Assembly: GCA_016946835.1 (NCBI GenBank)
Contig: JACVTC010000122.1
Span: 452,501-485,000 of the forward strand
Direction: 5' to 3'
Origin: Neocallimastix lanati (nom. inval.)
Taxonomy: Eukaryota > Neocallimastigomycota > Neocallimastigomycetes > Neocallimastigales > Neocallimastigaceae
Length of the DNA: 32,500 nt
Shown here: positions 9,051-19,900 of the stretch, in pieces
Layout: every line of letters begins with the position of its first letter
Numbering within the stretch: the stretch's first letter is position 1
The notes under the pieces: generated by a model
Seen by the model: the letters and a program-made list of their open reading frames with translations, nothing else
What the model was told of the DNA's origin: nothing
The model's database searches: none
Made by a program: the position numbers and the translations under genes

Positions 9051-12000
9051 TTTTTTTTTGATTTGGATTTATTATTTGATTTAGTTTTTTGTTTATTTTT
9101 ACTTTGCTTTTTTTGCTTTTTATCATTATTTTCATTATTCAAACCTAAATATTCACTAAAACGAATAGTCTGTCCAATCTTAATTTCAATTTTAATTAAA
9201 GAATCAATTTCATCCTCAAATTGCTGTTGATTTTCTGTAGATATTAAATCTTTATCCCAAAGTTCTGGTTTTCTGTCTTTATCTAACAAATCAAAAATAT
9301 TCCAGTCAAAATGGGTAAATTGATCACTGATTAAATATCTTGATATAAGTTTTTGAACAGCTAGACCTAAATCTTTTTTACTAATTAAAATATTTTCTTT
9401 ATTAAAATGTTTATTTAACGATTCAATTTGGTTTTGATCCAACTCATTATAAGCTTCTTTAGAAACATTTTTTACAATTTTATTATAATTTAAATATTCT
9501 ATATAATCATATAAATCAATTAATTGGCTCAATCTTATGTTTAATTGATTCATGTTAATAAGTTTTTTGAAATCATTATCTAATTTAATAATATTTTCTG
9601 GTAATTTTTCAATTTCATCCAATAAGAGTTCATTTCCATTGATATTTCTTTTATTGGTAAAGTACAAAAAGAGCGATTGTAAGTTAACAAGAATGATTTC
9701 ATAATTAACTTGATCAATTGATTTTTCAATGTTGGTTCTATCTTCTTTTTCTAATAATTCTTCATTTTTAATTTTTGATTTGAAATTAGAAATGATATCG
9801 TAATTTTTAGTGAAACCCTCATAATTATAGGAAATAAATAATTGTTCACGTTCATCACAAAATAATCTTTTGTCGGTTAATAATATTTTTGCAAGCTCTA
9901 TTTCAATGGATTTAAAATCAAACTTATTATTTCTATAATTAATATAATTCATTTTTTCATTGTCTATTGTAAAATCTCTGTAGGAAAAAGCATAAATTAA
10001 TTCATCAATGGAATCAAACAATTCATTCTGGACTTCCAATGAGACCACTTCATTTGGATTTGCATTTTGAACTATAATTTTCTTTCGAATTTGATATGTA
10101 TATGGATGTAAGTATTCTTTATCCTTGGTATCTAATTTTTTGGAAAGTAATGGTTCCAAAAAATCTTTTTGATAAGTAATAAAATCTTTATAGATGGTTG
10201 AAATATATTTACCGTAACCATTTTCTATATTATCATTTAAAACATAAGCTAAGCAGTCATCTTTTTTAATATTTTTAACAGGTAATTTTCCACGACAATC
10301 ATAATTTGATAAATTTTTATATACTTTTTTCCATCCTTTTTTTGAAAATGTGGAGAATAATTTTTTCATATATGGATCTTTTTCAATTTCATCTCGTATC
10401 TTTATTTCCTTAGCTTCCTTTCTTGAGATTTGATTAGAATATTTATTTATTACATATTTAATAAATGGATTTATATCATAGAAGTGTTCTAAAATTTTGA
10501 AATTTTCAGAATTTTGTAATGTTGCATTAAAGTAATTATTAATTACTGGGTATTGATTGGAAGGATCTGATAATTCATAAAATTGTTCATAGAATTTTTC
10601 ATAGGTTGGATAGTCAGCAGCATTCAAATATTTTATTAATGGATATTTTCTTTCTGATAACATATTTGGATCTGACGTTTCTTCTAAAATTGATTTCATG
10701 GTGTCTTCTTTTATTTCAAGAATTTTCTTATTGTTATTTATATATTGTGGATAATATTTTTTGTAATCTACAATGGCATTTTCAATTATTTGATTGCATA
10801 AACCTTCAAACTGTTCTCTTTCACCTGCATTTTTCATCTCTAAATTATTGTCATGAATTAACTTCGATAAACCAGGAATAATCATATTAATGAAGCATTG
10901 TACGTTATTAATATCTCTTTTTTCTAATTCATCCTTCAATACATTCCAAATATCTTTTAAAATTGAGAAAACGGTTTGAGTATTATCATCTTTATAGTAA
11001 AAGGTTTTTAACTCTTCTTCTGTCATAAATTTTAATTTTTCACCATAGAATATACAAGAATAAAATATAAAACTTAACACTCTATAGGTCACATTACTTA
11101 TGTTTCTAACTTGCTTTTCTATGCTGAGGAAATACCGTTTATCCATTTTCTTAAATCCTTGGATTGGTGTTTGTCTTAATCTATCCACTTCTTCTAATAA
11201 TTCATTCAAAGCTTTAACAGGGACATTAAAGCTATTATTAGTTGACCGATTTGCTAAAATTCTTACATGACCTCTTCTATTTTGTAAGACATAGTTTTTT
11301 CCTCCTATAATTTCCTTACATACAGCACATTTTCCTTGATTAATTGGTCCACCACAATCAGCTATAGTATACCAATTACCACAACTGCATAAAAATGTTG
11401 CTTCTTTACCTCCATTTCTAATATATTTTTGAATTTCTTTAGCTGATTCTATCTTTAAATTATATTCTGGTTCTCCTCCAGGGATATAAATTTTCTTTAT
11501 ATTTTCCATTACATTTTCTGATAATATATTTGAATACACAGTATTTGGTTTTGAAAAGGAACAAATAAAGGAAAATTTATGGGAATATAATAACATTTCA
11601 TAATCAGGTACAGAAAGAGTTTGAATAAATTCTAACTCCTTATTCAAATAATTGAAATTAAAATAGATGGATAAAATCCTTTCTGATAACCTAGAAAGAT
11701 TAATCTTATCAATAACAGATGTGAAACTTCGGCATATTTTCTTATAGTGATCTTGATTCAATGGCTTCTTAACTACATTTGATATTTCTTTATTTATTAA
11801 TAAATCATAAAAAGTTAAAATTGTTTTACCATTTATTAATTCTAAAATTTCACTTTCAGATTTGAAGTTTTCATTCTTCCACGCAGTATAAATTTCATTA
11901 AATTTTTTATAATCGTCAAATGTATCATTTGGAAGAAATAGGTAATCTAATGAACTTGGAACTTTTTCTGAAAAATCAAAATCTTCATTAAATAATTCAT

Positions 12001-13975
12001 GAGTATTGATAAATTCAAGAGTTTTCTTATAGCTTTTAATAATTATTCTATTTAAAACTCGAAGTATATATATTTTAATCATTTTTCTAAATTCCGTATT
12101 TCCATTTAAAAATTCTAAAATTGAGTCCATATCTAAAATTTCAAGATCATTTGCATATAATATATTACTTAAATGGTAACAGTAATATTTAATGTATGAA
12201 ATACTATATAAAATTCCTAATTTATTATATTTTGTAATTTTATTATTTGATTTTTCAATATAATATACACAATTTTTAAATATTTCAAAAGATTGATTTA
12301 ATATTTTATCTTCATCTTTCCTTTTTGAATTGAAATATTTCGAGAATTTACCATCAAATAATGATAATAGAACTTCGTCTAAGTATCTATTATTTACCTG
12401 ATTTAGGTAGTTAATTAAAATGTTTCCTTTACTTTTTAATTCAGATAAAAATCTAATTCCAGTACCATCATCATCTTCATCATCTTCATCATCTTCATCA
12501 TCTTCATCATCTTCATCATCTTCATCATCTTCATCATCATCTTCTTCTTCTTCATTTTCTTCATCTTCATCTTCATTTTCACTTTCATCTTCTGAATCAT
12601 CTGAATCTTCTGAGTCTTCTGAATCTTCATTTTCTTTTTCTTCTTTAATGTGTTCCTTAGCCTCTTTTCCTTCTTCATTTTTAATTATGTTATTATTCTC
12701 ATTACTTTTATTATTTCTAGGGTTAAATAAATTTTCACTATCATATTCGCTTTCATCATCAGATTTAGCCTCTTCGTTAATATTCATTCTATTTACTGGA
12801 CATAAATGATATATGCTGAAAATAGTTTCGAAAAAGTTCTTTGATTTATTAATTATTGAATTATTTGAACAGAGAATTTTTAATAAGACTAATCTATAAT
12901 TTTCATTTTTAGATATTTTTATTTTATTATTTAATAATTTTACAATAATATTTTCATAGATTTGTAATGGTAATATTTTAGCTAAGAAATTAAATTCACT
13001 TATAACTGGATTATCGTCTTCATTTATATTGTCAAAATTATTATTTTTCATATTGAAATATTCAGGTAATAAATAAGTTTCATTTTCATCTTTTAAATAA
13101 TTTAAGTAAGTATTGACATTATCCCTTAATGATATTTGAGAACTTCTGAACGATTTACAAACGGTGATGAAATCTTGCAAATATAATACTTGTTTTAACA
13201 TTAAACATAAATCAATATTAATATTCATAATTTTAATAGAGAATGCTTCAATTTCGTTAATAATGAATTCGAAATTTTCATTTGAGAGATCACTAAAATC
13301 TTGATCAATATTTAAAATACAATAGGTAATGGTTTCATATAAATTAAATATGATATCATTAGCAATATAAAATGATTTATTTCTATTAATAAAAGTATTT
13401 TCCGATATTTTTGAATTAAATATATCCATGAATGTATCAATAATTGAATCTAATGAACAAATAAATTCAACAAGTGGTATAATATATTTATTATATGATT
13501 CAATAAATAATACAAATTTCGACATATTTTTAAAAGATAGGTTATTATAGTCTTCATCGATATTATTCATTGATACAAATAATTCATATAAGAAATTAAA
13601 GAAATTTAATATATTTTTATTATTGAATTTCTTATTCGACTTTGACAAAAAGTATAAGATGTAATCTTTAAACAACAATTCAAGTAATTTTTCTTTATTG
13701 GAATTACTAAATTCTTCGTTTTCATTTGAAAATATTTTTGAAAAATACTGTTTTTCGAATTCAACTTCAATATTTTCTTCTAAATTAGTTTTTACAATTA
13801 TATAATTATTTTTTTCTTCCATGATAAAGTTATCTTCATTTTCAAGATAATCATTTACTGTTTTGCTCCGTTTGATATATTCATCAATTTTTTTAAACTT
13901 AGAAATAATAAGAGGGAACGATATACCTAATATTAAAGGAATTTCTGTTGGTGAAAACACACCTTGTTGTTTTAA
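9029..13975 (-). CDS. RNF213-like: RNF213-like protein, C-terminal half: hinge/E3 module with RZ zinc finger (after in-frame stop)
   Basis: In the same frame as the ATPase part, five sense codons after the TAA and then 1643 more to TAG. The residue before FSPTEI is a GTG Val, so it is not a eukaryotic start; the first ATG is at 13822. Joined numbering (TAA = 3458) is used here. An acidic Asp/Glu/Ser tract lies near 3900-3970. The RZ finger at 11389-11318 reads CSCGNWY..DCGGP..CAVC (4321-4344). Its Cys spacing 4-7-9-3 equals that of human RNF213 C4505, H4509, C4516, C4525, C4528, with Asn replacing the His. The Lys/Ser/Asn tail is basic. There is no RING-type Cys/His cluster anywhere. In human RNF213 the C-terminal module transfers ubiquitin, including to bacterial lipopolysaccharide. 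Homology is clear from architecture and the RZ finger; activity is uncertain because of the stop and the His change. Confidence 0.8.
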   Translation of the reverse strand, partial: LKQQGVFSPTEIPLILGISFPLIISKFKKIDEYIKRSKTVNDYLENEDNFIMEEKNNYIIVKTNLEENIEVEFEKQYFSKIFSNENEEFSNSNKEKLLELLFKDYILYFLSKSNKKFNNKNILNFFNFLYELFVSMNNIDEDYNNLSFKNMSKFVLFIESYNKYIIPLVEFICSLDSIIDTFMDIFNSKISENTFINRNKSFYIANDIIFNLYETITYCILNIDQDFSDLSNENFEFIINEIEAFSIKIMNINIDLCLMLKQVLYLQDFITVCKSFRSSQISLRDNVNTYLNYLKDENETYLLPEYFNMKNNNFDNINEDDNPVISEFNFLAKILPLQIYENIIVKLLNNKIKISKNENYRLVLLKILCSNNSIINKSKNFFETIFSIYHLCPVNRMNINEEAKSDDESEYDSENLFNPRNNKSNENNNIIKNEEGKEAKEHIKEEKENEDSEDSEDSDDSEDESENEDEDEENEEEEDDDEDDEDDEDDEDDEDDEDDEDDDGTGIRFLSELKSKGNILINYLNQVNNRYLDEVLLSLFDGKFSKYFNSKRKDEDKILNQSFEIFKNCVYYIEKSNNKITKYNKLGILYSISYIKYYCYHLSNILYANDLEILDMDSILEFLNGNTEFRKMIKIYILRVLNRIIIKSYKKTLEFINTHELFNEDFDFSEKVPSSLDYLFLPNDTFDDYKKFNEIYTAWKNENFKSESEILELINGKTILTFYDLLINKEISNVVKKPLNQDHYKKICRSFTSVIDKINLSRLSERILSIYFNFNYLNKELEFIQTLSVPDYEMLLYSHKFSFICSFSKPNTVYSNILSENVMENIKKIYIPGGEPEYNLKIESAKEIQKYIRNGGKEATFLCSCGNWYTIADCGGPINQGKCAVCKEIIGGKNYVLQNRRGHVRILANRSTNNSFNVPVKALNELLEEVDRLRQTPIQGFKKMDKRYFLSIEKQVRNISNVTYRVLSFIFYSCIFYGEKLKFMTEEELKTFYYKDDNTQTVFSILKDIWNVLKDELEKRDINNVQCFINMIIPGLSKLIHDNNLEMKNAGEREQFEGLCNQIIENAIVDYKKYYPQYINNNKKILEIKEDTMKSILEETSDPNMLSERKYPLIKYLNAADYPTYEKFYEQFYELSDPSNQYPVINNYFNATLQNSENFKILEHFYDINPFIKYVINKYSNQISRKEAKEIKIRDEIEKDPYMKKLFSTFSKKGWKKVYKNLSNYDCRGKLPVKNIKKDDCLAYVLNDNIENGYGKYISTIYKDFITYQKDFLEPLLSKKLDTKDKEYLHPYTYQIRKKIIVQNANPNEVVSLEVQNELFDSIDELIYAFSYRDFTIDNEKMNYINYRNNKFDFKSIEIELAKILLTDKRLFCDEREQLFISYNYEGFTKNYDIISNFKSKIKNEELLEKEDRTNIEKSIDQVNYEIILVNLQSLFLYFTNKRNINGNELLLDEIEKLPENIIKLDNDFKKLINMNQLNIRLSQLIDLYDYIEYLNYNKIVKNVSKEAYNELDQNQIESLNKHFNKENILISKKDLGLAVQKLISRYLISDQFTHFDWNIFDLLDKDRKPELWDKDLISTENQQQFEDEIDSLIKIEIKIGQTIRFSEYLGLNNENNDKKQKKQSKNKQKTKSNNKSKSKKNKKRLNY
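11318..11389 (-). other. RZ-type zinc finger coding segment with His-to-Asn change
   Basis: The segment encodes C4321, C4323, N4325, C4332, C4341 and C4344 in joined numbering. C4332 in DCGGP matches the position of the catalytic Cys4516 of human RNF213. C4321, C4341 and C4344 match zinc ligands. The fourth ligand, His4509 in human, is Asn here. C4323, two residues after the first Cys, is a possible replacement ligand. Human positions are from memory; the spacing is read directly from this sequence. Confidence 0.75.
12465..12660 (-). repeat. Acidic Asp/Glu/Ser repeat tract inside the E3 half
   Basis: ATC/TTC-type triplets on the plus strand encode about 65 residues of Glu, Ser and Asp on the minus strand, including a (DDE)n run. 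The frame stays open, so it is an expanded, probably disordered, charged linker in the protein. The Ser-rich plus-strand translation of the same DNA is an artefact. Confidence 0.85.
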
Positions 13976-13978
13976 TTA
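13976..13978 (-). other. Single in-frame TAA interrupting the RNF213-like reading frame
   Basis: Reading down the minus strand: AAA AAA CTT AGC CCA TAA TTA AAA CAA CAA GGT. The frames before and after are the same, so one codon (3458) is the only break in 5105 sense codons. Changing one base would restore a sense codon. A 36-nt GT-AG segment (GTATTA...CAACAAG) would remove it in frame, but it is about a third of the shortest intron in the neighbouring genes and its base composition is coding-like. Candidates: recent nonsense mutation, sequence error, a very short intron, or readthrough. Confidence 0.95.
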
Positions 13979-16900
13979 TGGGCTAAGTTTTTTAATACCT
14001 TCTTTATATATATTTTCAAAGAAGTCATTATCTAATTCATCTTCCATTAATAATTTAGTAGATATAATATTTAATTTCTCCAATTGAATTAAAGAATTAA
14101 TTAATCCTGTTTTATAAATAGATTTTAAATATTTTATAAGAACAGAGATAAAATCAATATCATTTTCTTCGAAATTATAATTTTTAAATACTCCCACTAC
14201 TATATTTTCTTTGAGAGTTCTAATCTTATCTAAGACTAATTCTTGAATAACTTTCTTCAATTTTTCATTCTTATTAATGTAATTGCATATACGTTCAATG
14301 TATTCTTCTTTTCTAATATTACTAACATTTATTTTAAAATCATATTTGATGAACGAAAATGAGTGGAATAATTCATCTTTAAATACTTTATTTAGGTTAA
14401 TTAATTTTTTATTTGTAAATAATTCAATATTCGAAGCATTAATTATTTCATTGATACTTATATTCATACCATTTAAATTATCAATAAATATTTGTTTCCA
14501 TTTTGTTAAATGAGATATTAAATAATTATTGTAAATTTTTTCATTATTATTTTCATCTTCATTTTCACCTTCATCATCATTTTCATTTGTGTTAACAATT
14601 CTTGAAATATGAATAATAAAAATTATTGGCTTTAATTCACTAGTATTATTATTTCTTTCGTTCATATTATTTTCAATATTTTCAATTAAATAGTTGATAT
14701 GATTTAAATGAATACAATCGCTGATATCAAAATGAATAATACATAAATTATAATTATTCTTCTTATAATATTCTAGGAGAGAATCATCTATATCACGTTC
14801 TGAATTGTATTGATTGATAAAAACATTTTTAGTCTTTTCTTTTGAAAAGAGTCCATACTTATTATTTTCAATACTTTCATTAAATTCAAATATTGAATCT
14901 AAAATATTAGAATAAGTATAAATGATATTTTTATTTGTTGTAAGACATTTTAAATAAGATTTTAAGTTTTTACGTTGTTCTTCATCCTTAATATATACAT
15001 TAAAGATTGTTTTAAATTCTTCATGGTTTGTCCTACCATATTCAAAATTCTTAAAATAGAATATCAAATCTTGTGAAAATGTGGGTACGATTTTTTCATA
15101 TACTTTTTCCTTTATCATTTCATAATCAATATTAGAATTTTTGGTCATTAATTCTGATTTGAAGGTATTGATTTCATTATTAATTTTATTATTGTGATTA
15201 CTTTCATTATCATCATCATCACTATCATTATCATTATCCTTATCGTCATCACTATCTTCATCATCATCACTTACTTCAAATATCTTTCTAATTTCTTCTT
15301 CATCTTCATTTAAAGATTTTTCATTTCCAGTACTTTCATTATTACTTTCAATACTACTTATTTTGTGATCTTTTAACGAATTTAAATTTTGATTATGATT
15401 ACTCTTGCTATTAATCAATAATTGGAAAATAATACCCTGAATTTCTTCAAAGTCACAATTAATTACTTCAGATTTAATATCAATTTTTAATTTTAATTCT
15501 TTTGTATTTACTTCACATAATTTACTAATGGTATCATAAATTTGTTTGGAGAATTCTCTTTGTTTATCATCTAACAAATATTCAAACTTAATAATTTGTT
15601 TTTCAACTCTGTTGAGGAATGGTGGATCCTGTTGATCAAGTTCGTTTTTATCCATAAGAACAACACACCTAAAGTTATCATTGACTTTATAGTTTTGAGT
15701 ATTTGAATTACCTAAAGCAATTCTTGCATAATTACTTTCTCCCACTCTTCTAAAGTTTTGATTAAATAAGTCATATAATGATGGATACATACAAGATAAA
15801 TTCTTTAATATCATCACAGTATCTTCGTTCATCGAAATTTGAACTTTATTTAGAACCTTAGCACTGTAATATCCTTTAATATTATCTTCTTCAAAATTAC
15901 TACCATAATAAAATACATAATTTTTATCTAATTGGTCTAAAATTAAAGTAATTAAAAATGGACTGATAGAACTCTTTGTTACCACCAAAAGATATCTACT
16001 TTTTGGATCATTAATATTACTATTAATGCATTTCATAACATCATGATAGTTAGAACTATTAATTTTATCAAAGTATTCCATTAGAGTATCCTTGAAAATT
16101 TTAATTGATTTATCTAAACCACCAAAATTTCTTTCAATACTTTCATTCAAAATTTGACTAATTTCAAATTTATCTTTTGGGAAATCATTTTCAATAAATT
16201 TATTGGAGGCATTTTTTATTAAATAATAGAAATCTCTGGTTCCATGGAATTCTTTTATATTTTTTTGAGATTTCAATTCTTCAAAATCTTTTGGCTTTTC
16301 TCTTAAGATATATTTATACTTGTAATAGGTCTTTGATAAATATTCATAGTATTCCAAATAATCTTGTTCTAATCTTGTATCATAAGACTTTGCGATAGCA
16401 ATAGCAGTATCAATTAAATCTTGTTGATCGGGTTCTGGTATTGAAATAGCAATACCTCTATTCATTTTAGAAGCGTCAAATGGCCAATTTGAAATACCAA
16501 TAAATGCTACCTTCATTTCATTATCATCATATTCCAACTGAGAATGAATTACCTTTAATGGGTTATTTTTCGAAATTTCTGCAAGTCCCATTTCATCAAA
16601 GTAAATTGCCGAAATAATATCTCTTGAAAATTCCTTATTACTTAAGGAACTTCTAGCTTTTTCAAAAATTTTTAAAATACCTTTTGAAGTACTGGTACGT
16701 GAACCTTGATAAGATTTAGTATAGACTTTAGGAAAATATTTGAAGAATTCATGACTTGAATCTTTTCCATTCATTGATTTAAAGATTAACTGAGCACTTA
16801 ACGATTTACTACATCCCGGTTTACCAATAATGAATAAAGGAATTTTAGTATTTAAACAAACAAATATAGCGAATAAATTTTCTAATAATGCCTTGTTTTT

Positions 16901-19900
16901 TGCAATTCCTTTTTCTAATTTTACAGCATCTGCAATTTCTTTTTGTATTTTTTTTGGAAATGCTTCAAAATCAAAATCAGAATCTAATAATGTACCGAAA
17001 GAGCGTTTCATCTTATTAATAAATCCTTCTCTTACTTTTTTATTAAATATTCTAATATAGTAGCAAAGATAGATACTTAAATTTAAAGAGTAATAATAGA
17101 TTTTTCGATTTTCCATTTTAAATCTCTTTTTCATATATGGATTTTTTAAGAGATCATGAGAGAACCATTTAAATAAAATACCTAATCTTCTAATATCACG
17201 TAAACTAACAGAGGAAATATCGAAATTATTTTTGATATATTCATGTGCATCAAATATGGAGTCTTCTGCAATATCTTGAATTTCGTATAAAATATCTTCT
17301 TCCTTAATGGCATCCTTTAGGAATTCAAATACCATATTTGAAATATATTTTTTAATATCATCTTCATTAGGTGAACCAAAATCAAAAACGAAATTAAGTA
17401 GAGAATGAGGTAAAGGATTAACGCTATACACTAAATTACTTACAGAATGTTTCTCATTATCTATTAAACCAATTTTTTCTTTTCCTTTTTTCCTAATATC
17501 TAAACGATATGGATTACATGCAGCAATAAATTTAGCATTTTTGGTTAATTTTTCTCCCTTACATGAATTTTTCAATATAATTTCGGTAATTAAACCTAAA
17601 TAATTACAGGTATTAATTTCATCTAAAAATATCCAGACCGTATCTTCTATTGTTTTTTTATCAGTATTTTTTCTAGGATCTTGGAATAAGTTGTGATCTT
17701 TGAGAAATTTAATGATATCACTATCCTCAATACCTGCATGGACATTTAAAGTATTCATTGTAATGTCTTTTAAATTTGCAATAATTTTAATTAAGGAAGT
17801 TTTTCCACATCCAGTTTCTCCCATTAAAATGACAGGAATATTTGTTCTAAGACGTAATGATATTAAAATTAATTTCATGAAATTATCTGCAGTAAAAACG
17901 TATGATTTAACTATATCACTTAAAAATTTCAATTGTTTTCCGCCTTTCTCTCTAGGACTGTCATGATCATCCTTATCAATTGGATTATAAAGATTTAAAA
18001 CTTTTTTAACTTCAACTAGGAACTCTCTTGTTTTTAACGTATTGTAATTGATAACATCTTTATCACGATTGGTATAATCAAGTCGATAAATAGATTTTAA
18101 AAGAGTATATTCTGGGGTATTATCGGCACATGTTTTAATAATGGAAAGAGTATACTCATCTTCATTAATTATCATCATACTAGGTCTTATGTTTTGGAAA
18201 GAGAATGGAATTTTCTTGGTTAATAAAGTGGTCGCTTTTTTCTTTGCTTTATCAATATCCACATTTCCTTTTTGCTGATCATGAGTGACATTTTGTCCCT
18301 TAATAATATTATCATAGGATGAGGTAATAAAATGTTTTGTAATTTTTACTAGTGAATCCACAAAGAAAAATCTTATGTTATCTATATTTCTTGTGATCCG
18401 CCTATATTCATAAATTTGATCCCTATTTAAATATATAGATTTTGAAAAATGAATTAATTGTTCGGCCAAAATATTTATATAGGAAGTAATTTGATAATAA
18501 TTTGGATATTCAATATTTAAATTTCCAAAAATAATACGGGAACATTCCTCTTGACTTAAAGGAACAGCTGAAATACTACCGGTTGATTTGCTATTAATAT
18601 TAGGAATATAAATATCACGATTATTAATATTAGCAATATTTTTTAAGTAATTACACACAATTTGTATTTCTGAAGAAGTATCATTTGGTACAATTAAGGG
18701 AGGTAAAGCATTTGATTTTAATTCGGTACTTTCAAAAAAGTCAAATATTGGGAATAATCTTCTGAAATCGATGAAGTCATTTGGAAGTTCAACTTTAACT
18801 ATCATCTCATTGCCATAGTAGAATATATTTTCATTTTGAGAATAGCATTGTAACACAAGGAAGGAAAAAAGAAATTCTCTTGCAAGTTCATACTGACTCA
18901 TACTACACAAATCTAAATGTAATGCAATTTTTTTTCCACTTAATTTCAGTAATCTTTCAATAATTTCCTTTTTATCTAAATTATCACCTAATGGGAAATA
19001 AACGTATTTGTAGTTTATATTTTCTCTCTGGAAATCATTTTTAATCAAAGTGGATTTTCCCAATCCTGAAATTTCAGAAGAATAAATTTGTATATTAGGA
19101 AGTTTCTTTTGATAGTATCTTTCATTATTTCCTTTGAAATCAAAATAGATATGATATGGTAATTTTTGAATTTCTATGATAGCTTCATCCATTTTGTTAC
19201 CTTCAGTATAGATAAATAATAAGCAGGAACGCATTTTCTTTGGATTTTCTAAATAAAGTTCTTTCAACAACTCTATTAATAAATTTTTCTTTTCACGACT
19301 TAAACTTTCCGGTTTAATGAAAATAAACAAGGCATTTTGATCACATTTAATACTTCTATATACAAATGATATTATTTCATCTTCAGTGGTATAATCGTTA
19401 CAGTAGAGAACTGTTTGAGCTAATGGAAATTCACCTGTTAAATCTAAGGCACAATAAATAGCATTTCTTTCAACATCTTCCAATCTACAAGAATGGCTAT
19501 AGATTCCTCTTTTAGTATCATTTGATAATATGGCTTTTTTATTAATTTTCTTAAAATTAATACCATTTTCTATATATAATTTATCTAAATAGTCACCTAC
19601 GTTCCTATACATTTGATCCAATTGAGATTCATCAGTTAATGGTATCACTACATCTTTCACCTTATAATCTTTAACTTTGTTGTTTGTTAGGTACTTCAAA
19701 ATATTTTTTAAAATAACATCATTATATCCCTTTTTATTAGTTTTACCTGTTATAAAATTATAAATATAACTAAATTGTCTTCCATGAATCATTCGTGCAT
19801 TTTGGTTATTCCTGTATAAACGTCTAACTTCATTATTTTGATCTTCAAGAATGTCGTTTAATTCATTAATGACATCCTCTAGATCTTTACCGTCATCCTC

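Noticed and set aside
10606-10881. Plus-strand 91-codon frame; similar short plus-strand frames at 13863-14087, 14283-14513, 16830-17060, 17700-17966 and 23535-23789
   Set aside because: All lie antisense within the RNF213-like coding region, whose conserved motifs are on the minus strand. None has a recognisable feature of its own.
12420-12809. Ser-rich plus-strand frame and Lys/Met-rich minus-strand frame
   Set aside because: Both are by-products of the acidic repeat tract inside the RNF213-like gene, whose own frame runs through without a break.
13958-13960. Start of a separate downstream gene at FSPTEI
   Set aside because: The codon is GTG, unlikely as a eukaryotic start, and the frame is continuous with the upstream part apart from the TAA; there is no room for a promoter.
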